DNA of 44,731 bases from CAJKWP01 sp050943075. GTDB lineage: Bacteria > Bacillota > Clostridia > Christensenellales > UBA1242. The stretch is from the NCBI GenBank assembly GCA_050943075.1, contig JBMNOM010000002.1, forward strand, positions 1 to 44,731, read 5' to 3'. A program made the translations under genes and the position numbers. A model generated the notes under the pieces. The model was not told the origin of the DNA. It did not search any database and worked only from the letters and a program-made list of their open reading frames with translations. Of this stretch, positions 8,320 through 16,646 are shown piece after piece (position 1 is the first letter of the stretch; every line of letters starts with the position of its first letter).

Positions 8320-9663
8320 TTAAATGAAATTTGCACTAAACATAACAAGTGAAGTTAAAATTAAAAACATAAAAGTGACTGCAATTAAAATTGCCAATAA
8401 CTGCGTGAGTGTTTTTGAAACGCCAAACAAAAAATTTGAAATTCTGCCATCGGTTAATGGCTCTAAAATGCTTGCTGTTAATTTGCAAAACAAAGAAAAC
8501 ACAACAATTGCAATAATTGGAGAAAGCACGTTTAAAAAAAGCAAAATTAAGCCACTGACACCAATTGCATTCTTAATTAAAACACTGCTTGCAATAATTA
8601 AGTTAAAGCCATCGGCAAGATAGCCACCTACAATTGGAATTGAACTTTTCATGGCAAATTTGGCTGTTTTAATGCTTATGCCGTCAAACGAGCCAGCGGT
8701 TAAACCTTGAATTGTAATAAATGCCATAAACACAGTGAACACACTTCCCACAATCCATTTGAAAAGTGAATTAAAAAATGATGTAAATTTTTCCAGTTTA
8801 ATGCCAACACTAAAATTTGAAATGATTGAAAACACAAAAGAAAAAATGAAAATTGGCACCAAAACATTATTAAATACTTGCAAAACAGAGCCACTTAAAA
8901 GTGCAACTGCTGGCTGATACACACTTGCAGAAACACTGCCACCAACAGCGGTTAAAAGAGTTAACAAAATTGGAAAAATTGCATCAATTAAACCCTTGAT
9001 TGTTGCCAGTGAACTGGACGCCAAATTTAAAAGTTTGTAAACAGAAGATGTTATTAAAACCAAAATTAACCCATAACAAACAAAGTGAATAATGTCACCC
9101 AAACTTTTTCCATTTTGTTTTGAGCGCATTTGGTTAAGCATGCCAGACAACACTCCAATTGCAACAATGGAAGCCATAAGTGGCACTAGTGCGGCAAAAC
9201 TTGAAAACACCATATTAATCACTGCTTTAAACGCATTGTCGCCAAACATTTTAAAATCGCCAGAAAGAATTTGCTTAATTTTTTCTGTTGCACTTGCCTT
9301 GCCAAAAAGGTTTTTGTTTTCTTCGGATAAACCATCAATCAAAGCTTGCATTGCGCTGACATCAATTAAATTAAGTTGGTCGCTTGTGTTCTTTTCAAGT
9401 TCTTTTTCCAGTTCACTTTTTTGCCCAGTGCCAGAATTAAAGCCATTTTGCGTGTTATTTGAAAATGCAAATTTTTCAATATATTGTGTTTGGTCTAACA
9501 AATAAACACTTTCAGTTGTGGTATTATGTGTTTGTTTGCTTATATATAAGTTGTTGTTTTCAATTTTTGGCAAACGCAAAACATTTGCCCCAAAAAATGG
9601 AAAAGTGAAAAATACAACAATCATCACTGAAAACACAATTAAATTTAATTTGGGTTTTTTCAT
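8320..9663 (-). CDS. spoIIIAE: Stage III sporulation protein AE
   Basis: Large polytopic membrane protein of the SpoIIIA complex, 447 residues. An N-terminal signal or anchor segment is followed by a soluble region rich in Asn and Gln, then about seven to eight hydrophobic helices from residue 160 on. The family-typical segments GGYLADGFNLI and VGVKLEKFTSFFNSLF-like sequence (here SVGIKLEKF) are present. Its ATG overlaps the TGA of spoIIIAD by 4 bases, so the genes are translationally coupled. Confidence 0.92.
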   Translation of the reverse strand: MKKPKLNLIVFSVMIVVFFTFPFFGANVLRLPKIENNNLYISKQTHNTTTESVYLLDQTQYIEKFAFSNNTQNGFNSGTGQKSELEKELEKNTSDQLNLIDVSAMQALIDGLSEENKNLFGKASATEKIKQILSGDFKMFGDNAFKAVINMVFSSFAALVPLMASIVAIGVLSGMLNQMRSKQNGKSLGDIIHFVCYGLILVLITSSVYKLLNLASSSLATIKGLIDAIFPILLTLLTAVGGSVSASVYQPAVALLSGSVLQVFNNVLVPIFIFSFVFSIISNFSVGIKLEKFTSFFNSLFKWIVGSVFTVFMAFITIQGLTAGSFDGISIKTAKFAMKSSIPIVGGYLADGFNLIIASSVLIKNAIGVSGLILLFLNVLSPIIAIVVFSLFCKLTASILEPLTDGRISNFLFGVSKTLTQLLAILIAVTFMFLILTSLVMFSANFI

Positions 9664-10046
9664 GGCAATAACTCCATAATAATTTCAATGATGTTGTAAA
9701 GAATTGGCAAGCTCATTGCAAAAATTAAAAGTTTGCCTGCAAGCAAAACTTTTTCACTTAAACCACCCATTCCTGCGTCTGCACACAAGTTTGCCGTGAA
9801 TTCAATTAAATAGCCAATTCCAATAATTTTAATCACAATGGAAAACAAATTTGAACTTATGCCAGTTTTTTGCATAAGCAAATTAAACACACCAATAATT
9901 TGTGTTAAATAGTCAACTGTTATAATTAAAAGCAAAACACTGCCGCACACACCCACAAGCACGGCATATTCAGGTTTTAATTGCTTTAACAAAAGCGCGG
10001 CAACTGTGGTGACAAGTGCAATACCAACAATTTGAAGAATGTCCAA
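9660..10046 (-). CDS. spoIIIAD: Stage III sporulation protein AD
   Basis: A 128-residue membrane protein with four hydrophobic segments and the conserved LLKQLKPEYAVLVG stretch near residue 19. It starts at TTG behind an AAGGAG ribosome site. Together with SpoIIIAC and AE it forms the membrane base of the complex. Confidence 0.92.
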   Translation of the reverse strand: MDILQIVGIALVTTVAALLLKQLKPEYAVLVGVCGSVLLLIITVDYLTQIIGVFNLLMQKTGISSNLFSIVIKIIGIGYLIEFTANLCADAGMGGLSEKVLLAGKLLIFAMSLPILYNIIEIIMELLP

Positions 10047-10074
10047 ATTAAAACTCCTTTTGCAACTTAAATGT

Positions 10075-10269
10075 TTAAATATTAAATAAACTTCTCACTG
10101 CTGTGAAAAGCGAGGAAATCATATCAATAATCATAAAAAGTGTAATTATAAGGCCTGCCAAAGTTGTTATTGTTGCAATTTCGTCTTTGCCTGTGTGTTT
10201 TAAAATTTGGTTCACAATTGCTGTTAAAATTCCCACTGCTGCAATTTTTAAAATGATGTCAACGTTCAT
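10075..10269 (-). CDS. spoIIIAC: Stage III sporulation protein AC
   Basis: A 64-residue protein with two membrane segments joined by the family signature NQILKHTGKDEIATI. I place the start at the ATG at 10269, which has GGAG 5 bases upstream. The in-frame GTG two codons earlier is inside the ribosome site. Confidence 0.93.
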   Translation of the reverse strand: MNVDIILKIAAVGILTAIVNQILKHTGKDEIATITTLAGLIITLFMIIDMISSLFTAVRSLFNI

Positions 10270-10284
10270 ATTCACTCCTTTTGT

Positions 10285-10773
10285 TTAAAGCAAAATCAAA
10301 CTAATAACAACGCCAATAATCAGCCCAAGTTTTGTAAAAAGCGTGCCATATTTTTCCTTGTCTGCGCTTGTTTGTTTAATTGTGGTTTCAAATTGTTTAA
10401 CAAAGTTGTTAATTTGGTTTGTCTGCCCTAATAGGTCAAACCTACCAAGCGAAGAAAAGAAAGCAAGTAGGGTGTTTTTCTCGTCCTGTGTTAAAAGACG
10501 CGTGCCGCTAAATAATTTGTTTTCATCAACTTTCTTTTCTTCAATTGCTTCCAAAAAGTTTTTTAAAATTATGCTTAATTCTTTTGACTGCGATGTGTAA
10601 GAGGCAATGATTGGTTTAAGTTTCTCGCGGGAGAAATTGATGTCCAAATTAAGTTTGTTAAAAAACATTAATAACTCATTAAAAAAGCTGTGTCTTAACA
10701 CATAGTGGTTTGAAAACCCTCTGCCAACATAAGTGCATGCAACAACAAGAACAAGAATCATAACAAGTTTCAT
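10285..10773 (-). CDS. spoIIIAB: Stage III sporulation protein AB
   Basis: Membrane-anchored helical protein of the SpoIIIA complex, 162 residues from the chosen start. It has an N-terminal membrane segment (MKLVMILVLVVACTYVG), a helical soluble domain with INFSREKLKPI, and a C-terminal membrane segment. The ATG at 10773 is preferred over the one at 10785 because GGAG lies 6 bases before it, within the end of spoIIIAA. Confidence 0.92.
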   Translation of the reverse strand: MKLVMILVLVVACTYVGRGFSNHYVLRHSFFNELLMFFNKLNLDINFSREKLKPIIASYTSQSKELSIILKNFLEAIEEKKVDENKLFSGTRLLTQDEKNTLLAFFSSLGRFDLLGQTNQINNFVKQFETTIKQTSADKEKYGTLFTKLGLIIGVVISLILL

Positions 10774-10775
10774 AA

Positions 10776-11687
10776 TTAACTCCATGTTGAAATTCTGGAA
10801 AGATTTTGGTTGTAAATGCCTTCAATTGTGCCAGGGCCTTGCTTGTTTGACAAAAACACAAAACGCGAAAAATATTTTTCTTGCAAAAGTTTGTTAAAAC
10901 CGCTTTTTTGTTTTAAGTCTTCCATGTTTGCTGCATGAACAGTTGCCAAAACACTCACACCGCAATTCATGGCATACATAAGTGCTTCAACATCTTCTTG
11001 TCCGCCAAGTTCGTCTGTGACAATTAAGTTTGGGTTTAATGCCCTAATGCCTTGCATAAAACCATCGTATTTGTTTGTGAAAGAAAGCACATCTGCAAAT
11101 TTGCCAAGGTTAAGTTGTCCACCGCCAGAAATTTCTCCACGCTCATCAATCACCAAAACATTAATGCAATAATTTTGTTCTGAAAGTTGGTTAACAAAAT
11201 CCCTAATAAATGTTGTTTTTCCTGCTCCTGGCGGAGAAACAACAAGTGTATTTTTAATTGTTAAGTCAGAAACAATTTCGCCAAATGCGTCAAGACAGCA
11301 GTTTTTAACTTCATGCGGAATTCTTATGTTTAAACTTGTGAAATTTGTAATTGTTTTAAGCACGCCATTTTCCATAACAACATCGCCACAAATCCCAATT
11401 CTTATGCCGCCATCAATCACCAAAAAACCGCGTTTAATTTGCTCGTTAACTGAATAAATTGAAAATCCGCTTGCAGCAAAAACAATGTCATCAATTTGCT
11501 CTTTTGTGACGACAAAAGCATTATTTTGATTTGATGTAATTCCCTTTTCTCCCAAATAATATGGTTGTCCACCAAGGTATAACAAAACTGGCTGATTAAC
11601 ACGCAAACGAATTTCGTTTAATTGTGAATATGAAACTTTTTCGTCAATTGCTTTAAAAATGTGCAAGGGCAAAATTTTTCCAAGCAT
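10776..11687 (-). CDS. spoIIIAA: Stage III sporulation protein AA, secretion-type ATPase
   Basis: Cytoplasmic ATPase thought to power the SpoIIIA channel. It has an N-terminal domain, a Walker A motif (SPPGAGKTTFIRD, about residues 151-163), a Walker B region (VLVIDERGEI) and a downstream VTDELGGQEDVEALMYA segment typical of the family. The 303 residues match the usual length. It is the first gene of the operon, with AGGAG 8 bases before the ATG. In Bacillus the operon is driven by sigma-E; I could not recognise a convincing sigma-E promoter upstream. Confidence 0.94.
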   Translation of the reverse strand: MLGKILPLHIFKAIDEKVSYSQLNEIRLRVNQPVLLYLGGQPYYLGEKGITSNQNNAFVVTKEQIDDIVFAASGFSIYSVNEQIKRGFLVIDGGIRIGICGDVVMENGVLKTITNFTSLNIRIPHEVKNCCLDAFGEIVSDLTIKNTLVVSPPGAGKTTFIRDFVNQLSEQNYCINVLVIDERGEISGGGQLNLGKFADVLSFTNKYDGFMQGIRALNPNLIVTDELGGQEDVEALMYAMNCGVSVLATVHAANMEDLKQKSGFNKLLQEKYFSRFVFLSNKQGPGTIEGIYNQNLSRISTWS

Positions 11688-11700
11688 AAAAATTCTCCTA

Positions 11701-11735
11701 AAAAAAATACTCTGACTTTTAATGTCAAAGTATTT
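11701..11735 (-). terminator. Terminator of the ytfJ-dacF transcript
   Basis: A 12-bp stem (AAATACTTTGAC with GTCAGAGTATTT, one G-U pair) and a 7-base loop, followed on the minus strand by a run of eight T. It lies between the dacF stop and the spoIIIAA start and insulates the spoIIIA operon. Confidence 0.75.
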
Positions 11736-11786
11736 ATATTAAGGATTAAAAATTATAATTCACAACCGACAAAGTTCGCAAACTTT

Positions 11787-12944
11787 TTAAATCCAATGCG
11801 ACAGCACATCTTTTAAATATTCCAAAAAGTGGTCTGATTTAATTTGTTCAAACGAATATAGCGGCGTTTCAAAAAGCAATTCATCGTTTAATAAAATTTT
11901 ATACTTTCCAACAACTTGCTCTTTTTCAATTGGTGCCTTCAAGTTTTCATCAATGGCATATTCAAATTTAATTTCAAAACTTTCATCAAGTGTTAAAGGA
12001 TAGCTAAACTCACGTTTTGTGTAAATTTTAATTTCTTTTTCTCTGCCCTCTTCAATTTGCACTTTTCTGTGAATTTTATAACTTTCCAAAAGATTTGTGT
12101 GAACATAATTTGTAAAACCAAATTCAAGCAAATTTTTGCTGTCCAAAAACATATCTGGGCAATTTAAAACAACACTAATTAATTTCAAGCCGTTGTCTTC
12201 GCCCGATGCCACCAAACATCTTCCCGCGGCATCTGTGAAACCAATTTTAACCCCTGTTACTTGTTTAAAAGCGCCAAGCAGTTTGTTTTTGTTAATTAAA
12301 AGTTGCACTTTATCAGGTGTGTTTTTTTCTGTCACCATAACACTTTTTTGTTTAACAGTTTCTTTAAAAAAATCAAACTTCATGGCGTGCGCGGTAATCA
12401 CTGCAAGGTCATACGCTGTTGTGTAATGCCCTTTTTCATCAAGCCCATGTGGGTTTTTAAAACTTGTGTTTTTAAGCCCAAGTTCTTTTGCGTCATTTGT
12501 CATAATGTCTGCAAACTCTTTTATACTACCAGCAAAATGAAGTGCAAGCGCAACAGAAGCATCATTGCCAGAGACAATCATCATCCCATAAAGCAAATCT
12601 TTAATTGTATATTCATTGCCTTTTTTCAAATACATGCTTGTGCCTTCAATGCCAACACTTAATGGTGATACTTTAACAACAGTGTCCAAATTTTCACAGC
12701 GTTTCAAAACCGAATAGGCTGTCATAATTTTTGTTGTGCTTGCCATTGGCAACTTTTCATCTTTGTTTTTTTCTTGCAACACCCTTAAGGAATTTTCTTC
12801 AATTAACACCATTCCTTTGGCACTTGTTTGAACTGCACTTGGCAAAGCAAAAGCAACTTGTTTTGCGCATTTTAAACCAGATAAAACAAAACCCGCAAAC
12901 AAAAGCAAGGAAAATAAAACCAAAATTCTTTTTTTATTTTTCAT
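11787..12944 (-). CDS. D-alanyl-D-alanine carboxypeptidase, DacF type
   Basis: Penicillin-binding serine peptidase that trims peptidoglycan stem peptides; the DacF/DacB group shapes the spore cortex. A signal peptide covers about residues 1-33. The catalytic tetrad ASTTKIM (Ser and Lys) and the SGNDAS motif are intact. The third motif, normally KTG, reads KIG (VKIGFTDAAG; codon ATT at 12243-12245). A C-terminal PBP5-type domain and a short amphipathic end follow. The start is the ATG with GGTGAAG just upstream, overlapping the end of ytfJ. Lying next to ytfJ points to sporulation; the exact orthologue (dacF or dacB) is uncertain. Confidence 0.88.
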   Translation of the reverse strand: MKNKKRILVLFSLLLFAGFVLSGLKCAKQVAFALPSAVQTSAKGMVLIEENSLRVLQEKNKDEKLPMASTTKIMTAYSVLKRCENLDTVVKVSPLSVGIEGTSMYLKKGNEYTIKDLLYGMMIVSGNDASVALALHFAGSIKEFADIMTNDAKELGLKNTSFKNPHGLDEKGHYTTAYDLAVITAHAMKFDFFKETVKQKSVMVTEKNTPDKVQLLINKNKLLGAFKQVTGVKIGFTDAAGRCLVASGEDNGLKLISVVLNCPDMFLDSKNLLEFGFTNYVHTNLLESYKIHRKVQIEEGREKEIKIYTKREFSYPLTLDESFEIKFEYAIDENLKAPIEKEQVVGKYKILLNDELLFETPLYSFEQIKSDHFLEYLKDVLSHWI

Positions 12945-13332
12945 TTTCTTCACCCATTGTGTTTAATTTGTCCATAACTGCATTAAACACTTTTAAAACA
13001 GTTTGATATGCAGTTTTGTTTTCAATGTCGATATATTTCACTTCGTTTGTTGTTTCCACCAAAAAACCAATTGGCGTCACACTCATGCCACCAGTTGTGC
13101 CGCCTGCCATTGGATAATGATTTCCAACACGTCTTTCTGAAAGGTCGGAATATTCTCCTCCACCTGCAACAAAACCAACACTGATTTTTGAAATTGGAAT
13201 TATAACAGTTCCACTTGGAGAAAACACAGGTTGGCCAACAACAGCACCTGCGTCCATAAGTGTTTTAATTTTCTCAATGCTGGTGTCAAGCAGTTTTTCC
13301 ACCGAGCTTTCTTCGCTGAACTTTTTGCTCAT
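12934..13332 (-). CDS. ytfJ: Sporulation protein YtfJ/GerW
   Basis: A 132-residue protein of the GerW family. In Bacillus it is made in the forespore and is needed for normal germination. Family marks are the GAVVGQPVFSPSGTVIIPIS stretch near residue 29 and a glycine-rich segment (MAGGTTGGMSVTPIGFLV). An AAAGGAG ribosome site precedes the ATG, which overlaps the upstream DUF2953 gene by 47 bases. It is followed at once by the carboxypeptidase gene, a common clostridial pairing. Confidence 0.92.
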   Translation of the reverse strand: MSKKFSEESSVEKLLDTSIEKIKTLMDAGAVVGQPVFSPSGTVIIPISKISVGFVAGGGEYSDLSERRVGNHYPMAGGTTGGMSVTPIGFLVETTNEVKYIDIENKTAYQTVLKVFNAVMDKLNTMGEENEK

Positions 13333-13885
13333 TTTTTAATCTCCTTTTGGTCATTATTAAGCTGAATAGCAAACAATACATAAAATCAAAAATGCTTATG
13401 CTTAAATTTAAAACAATTTTTGCTTTAAAAACTTTTTTGTTGTAGTCAACTTTGGAAACACTTGTTAAACTTGTGGTTTGCTTAAAGTTTTTCACAAAAG
13501 CAAACAACGCTGAAAACAAAATGTCAAGTTCTCCTGCAATCATAGCGCTTGCAAAAGCATCGCCCACACCAACCACGCTTTTAAAAAACAAAAGTTTAAT
13601 TTTTAATTTATCTCTAAATTGGGCTAATAATCTTTGAATGTAAATAATTTCATCGCGCGTTGGCACAATTTCAATTTCTTGTGTTTCTTTTGCATTTTTG
13701 CCTTTAACTTGAATTGTGAAATTTTTAAACTTAAAATCAAAAATCCTAAATTTAAACCACAAAACCTTAAAGCCTAAAATCCCTTTGTTTTTTGCCAAAT
13801 TATATGACCCCTTAATTTTAATTGGGATTGGAATAATTATTAAAACCAAAAAAAATGTGAGGATAATTAACCATAAACTTTGCAT
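13286..13885 (-). CDS. DUF2953 membrane-associated protein (YtfI-like)
   Basis: About 199 residues. One N-terminal membrane segment (MQSLWLIILTFFLVLIII) is followed by a basic, beta-rich region including FKVLWFKFRIFDFKFKNF and a predicted C-terminal domain. Its place directly before ytfJ is the usual one for DUF2953 proteins in sporulating Firmicutes; the function is unknown. I use the ATG at 13885, because the 73-codon in-frame extension upstream covers the cyclase gene. No clear ribosome site is seen at this start, so it is less certain than the gene. Confidence 0.75.
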   Translation of the reverse strand: MQSLWLIILTFFLVLIIIPIPIKIKGSYNLAKNKGILGFKVLWFKFRIFDFKFKNFTIQVKGKNAKETQEIEIVPTRDEIIYIQRLLAQFRDKLKIKLLFFKSVVGVGDAFASAMIAGELDILFSALFAFVKNFKQTTSLTSVSKVDYNKKVFKAKIVLNLSISIFDFMYCLLFSLIMTKRRLKNEQKVQRRKLGGKTA

Positions 13886-13925
13886 AAATTTATTATGAGT
13901 AAAAGTTAAACTATAATTCAAAAAA

Positions 13926-14468
13926 TTAGTCTTCTGCAAGCTTAATTTTTTCATCACACAAATTAAAATATGTGTAGGCAACTTGGTCTTTGTTATATTT
14001 TGAAACAATGTTTTCAAAAATTGCTTTTGAGTTAACATAGTCGCCATCTTCGTAAAGTCTAACACCATTTTCAAAAACTTTTTTGTAGGCCAAAATCTTT
14101 TCACGTTTTACACGTGGCAAAACATCAAGGTTTTCAAAAACGCTAATTGGCTGGTTGTTTTCTTGAGGACGCTTAATTGTGCCAATATAGCGATAATTAA
14201 TAAAAAAACCATAAGGCAAGGAATTTAACGTTCGCTTTGAAAATACAACACGTGTGCCATAGAATTTGTTAACTTCGCTCAACTTGCTTGCAAGCGAAAC
14301 ACCTTCAGACAAAATTGTTAACGACTTTCTGTTTTCTTCCCCAACAACACCAAAAACAACTTCGCCGGTGTGAATTGAAATTTCCACTTTAATTGGTGGC
14401 AAAGCTTTGTTTTTAAAGTTTTTATCGTCCACTGCAGAAAAAATTGCTTTGCAGCATTCAAACGCATG
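13926..14468 (-). pseudogene. C-terminal part of class III cyclase, after an in-frame TAG
   Basis: This stretch continues in the same frame as the membrane cyclase gene beyond its TAG codon. The best restart is a GTG at 14432 with no clear ribosome site. It holds the second half of the cyclase domain (SIHTGEVVFGVVG, then SEGVSLASKL). It ends in a helical tail resembling a tetratricopeptide repeat (VRLYEDGDYVNSKAIFENIV). In active enzymes the segment aligned with SEGVSLASKL normally reads close to GDxVNxAxRL. Here the Asp, the transition-state Asn and the Arg are Glu, Ser and Lys. Translated alone it could not be a working cyclase. Confidence 0.75.
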
Positions 14469-15344
14469 CTAACTTTTTTGAAAAACAGCCATAATGCCAT
14501 CACCCAAATATTTATCAACAAATCCATTGTATCTTCTAATTAATGGCGCAATTAAATTAAGATAGGCATTAATAAAATTAAAGTTTTCTTCCAAGCTGAG
14601 TGTGGATGAAATTGCCATTGAGTTTTTAATGTCACAAAACAAGGTTGTCACTTCTTTTTGCACACTGTTGCCAAGTTCAAGGTCCAAAATGTTGTTAACG
14701 CCAAAATTGCGCAAAAACTCTTTTGGAATAAACTTTTCAACTTCGGAATAAGTTTCTTTTAAAGCTCTGGCATCGTTTTTATAGTTTTCATTAATTTTGT
14801 TAAGTGAAAATTCAATGTTTTTAAATTGCTTGCTTCCTTTAATTACAATTCTGTCTTTAACAATTCCATCACTTAATCTGTCGGTTGCTTTTTGCACTTG
14901 TTTAATTGGTTTTGTTAAAAAGAAATAAATTAAAAATGTAATTAAAATGTATGTGACGCTTAAAGCTGCAAATGCCCAATAAAAAGCATTGGTGTTGCCA
15001 AGAAATGTAAAATTTGTTTGCAAAACTTTTAGGTTAAATGCTTCTTTTCCGCTTCCAAAAGCAAAAAGCAAATACATTCCAAAAACAAAAGTTAATGTGA
15101 CTGGCAAGGACACAAAAAAAATGTAAGCGCCAAAATTTTGCAACTTTAAAAATTTAATGTAAAACACAACCAAAAGCACAATTGTCGCAAGCAAGAAAAA
15201 TGCGCCCAAATATGAAAGAAAACTAAAATTAAAATAAAACTGGCCATTAGAAAACAAGCCGTCAAGCAAATACTTAAAAGTTAAAATTGAGGCAAATAGA
15301 CATATATTTAAAAATATCACTAAAATTCGGTTAGAACTTTTCAT
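14469..15344 (-). CDS. Membrane class III nucleotide cyclase, N-terminal part, ends at in-frame TAG
   Basis: The first 291 residues of a receptor-type adenylate/guanylate cyclase. Four or five membrane segments occupy roughly residues 1-150. A HAMP-like linker (LTKPIKQVQKATDRL) follows, then the first half of the catalytic domain. Both metal-binding regions are present: TTLFCDIKNS and VDKYLGDGIMAVF. The Lys of DKYLGD favours ATP. Reading stops at TAG (14469-14471) in the middle of the domain and continues in the same frame afterwards, so one codon separates this from a complete 472-codon gene. TAG ends three other genes in this window, so it is probably a true stop. Confidence 0.8.
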   Translation of the reverse strand: MKSSNRILVIFLNICLFASILTFKYLLDGLFSNGQFYFNFSFLSYLGAFFLLATIVLLVVFYIKFLKLQNFGAYIFFVSLPVTLTFVFGMYLLFAFGSGKEAFNLKVLQTNFTFLGNTNAFYWAFAALSVTYILITFLIYFFLTKPIKQVQKATDRLSDGIVKDRIVIKGSKQFKNIEFSLNKINENYKNDARALKETYSEVEKFIPKEFLRNFGVNNILDLELGNSVQKEVTTLFCDIKNSMAISSTLSLEENFNFINAYLNLIAPLIRRYNGFVDKYLGDGIMAVFQKS

Positions 15345-15442
15345 ACTTTTATTTTGTTTTAATTTGTTTTATTTATACTTTGCAATTTTTAAAAATAAAC
15401 AGAGTTTTTCATTAATTGCATGCGTTTGTCATATATAATATT

Positions 15443-16120
15443 ATGGTTATTGTAAAGGGTTTAAATTTTGCAAAACAGCACAAAAAACTTTTTTTATGGC
15501 TTTTTATAATTGGCCTGTGTTTTTATTTAATTTTGCGCTTTTTGAATAACGTTGTTAACCCAATTATAATTGAATCCAGCCGCTCAAAAGTTAAAGCTAT
15601 GTCGCAAGATGCGGTTAACCGTGCTGTATTTGAAGTTATTAAAGATGCAACTGTTTATGACAGCTTGGTCAACATTATGCGAAATGATGTTGGTGATATT
15701 GTTTTAATCACTTCTAATGCTGTTCAAATTAATGCTTTAAGCCGTGAAATTGTTGAAAACGCACAAAAAAAACTTGAATCATTAGGGCAAAAAGGAGTCA
15801 ACATTCCGCTTGGCACATTTTTTGGCTTGCCAATTTTCGTGGGGCAAGGGCCAGCAATTAACATCAAATTAATTCCAATTGGAGCAATAAACTGCACATT
15901 TTCATCACAATTCATTTCCGCAGGAATTAATCAAACCAACCACAAAATTTATTTGGAAGTGATTTCAAACGTTAACATTATTTTGCCAACTGCATCAAAA
16001 AATTTAACCACAACAACTCAAATGTTAATTTCAGAAAACATCATCATTGGCAAAGTTCCAGAAACATATTTATACTCGGACGAAATTGGCGATCTTCTCA
16101 ACTTGGTGCCTTTGCCATAA
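15443..16120 (+). CDS. yunB: Sporulation protein YunB
   Basis: A 225-residue protein with one N-terminal membrane segment (LFLWLFIIGLCFYLILRFL) and an extracellular domain. Family marks are NIPLGTFFGLPIFVGQGP and IKLIPIGAINCTF. In Bacillus it belongs to the sigma-E regulon; its biochemical role is unknown. I take the ATG at 15443. A TTG 27 bases upstream is possible, but neither start has a ribosome site. A CATATATAAT box directly upstream resembles a sigma-E -10 element and would give almost no leader. Confidence 0.85.
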   Translation: MVIVKGLNFAKQHKKLFLWLFIIGLCFYLILRFLNNVVNPIIIESSRSKVKAMSQDAVNRAVFEVIKDATVYDSLVNIMRNDVGDIVLITSNAVQINALSREIVENAQKKLESLGQKGVNIPLGTFFGLPIFVGQGPAINIKLIPIGAINCTFSSQFISAGINQTNHKIYLEVISNVNIILPTASKNLTTTTQMLISENIIIGKVPETYLYSDEIGDLLNLVPLP

Positions 16121-16204
16121 TAATTTTAAGTTAATATTATTTTAAATTTTAATTAAAAAATTAAGTAATTATAAATATTTAAATCCATAATAAAAATCAC
16201 AAAA

Positions 16205-16250
16205 AAAATAAAGCATACCACTATATATAGTTGTGATATGCTTTTATTTT
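16205..16250. terminator. Bidirectional terminator between yunB and spoVAE
   Basis: A long inverted repeat (AAAATAAAGCATAcCAC with GTGaTATGCTTTtATTTT) lies between two convergent genes. T-rich tracts follow in both directions, a run of nine T on the minus strand. Confidence 0.75.
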
Positions 16251-16274
16251 CAAAATGTTGTAGTGTTATGCAAA

Positions 16275-16646
16275 TTAATCTTTTTTTGTGCGCGAGCGGA
16301 AAATTATAGCAAAGATAAACGCAAAAAACACTGCTGCACTTATTCCTGCCGCTGTTGCTGTTAAGCCACCGCTCAAAATTCCAATGAGGCCTTTTGACTT
16401 CACCGCATTAATTGCACCCTTTGCAATTGATGCTCCAAAGCCCACAATTGGCACATTTATTCCTGCTTTTGCAAACTCGCTAATTGGCTCGTAAATTCCA
16501 ATTGTTTGAAACACAACGCCGCTAAGCAAAAACAAAAGCAAAATTCTTGCCGCGGTTATTTTGGTTTTAATAATTAAAATTTGCCCAATCAAACAAATAA
16601 AGCCGCCCACTAAAAATACAATTAAATATTTAATTAAAGTTTCCAT
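16275..16646 (-). CDS. spoVAE: Stage V sporulation protein AE (SpoVAEb type)
   Basis: A 123-residue membrane protein with three to four helices and the glycine-rich VGFGASIAKGAINAV segment. It is part of the SpoVA complex that moves dipicolinic acid into the forespore and releases it at germination. It follows spoVAD directly, with no gap. Confidence 0.92.
   Translation of the reverse strand: METLIKYLIVFLVGGFICLIGQILIIKTKITAARILLLFLLSGVVFQTIGIYEPISEFAKAGINVPIVGFGASIAKGAINAVKSKGLIGILSGGLTATAAGISAAVFFAFIFAIIFRSRTKKD

Noticed and set aside
13886..14104. N-terminal extension of the DUF2953 protein.
   Set aside because: It lies within the cyclase gene on the same strand in another frame, and the predicted extra residues do not resemble the family.
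14469..14471. TAG read as an amino acid (recoded genetic code).
   Set aside because: TAG terminates at least three other genes here (stops at 6415, 23070 and 29948), and only one gene has an in-frame TAG.
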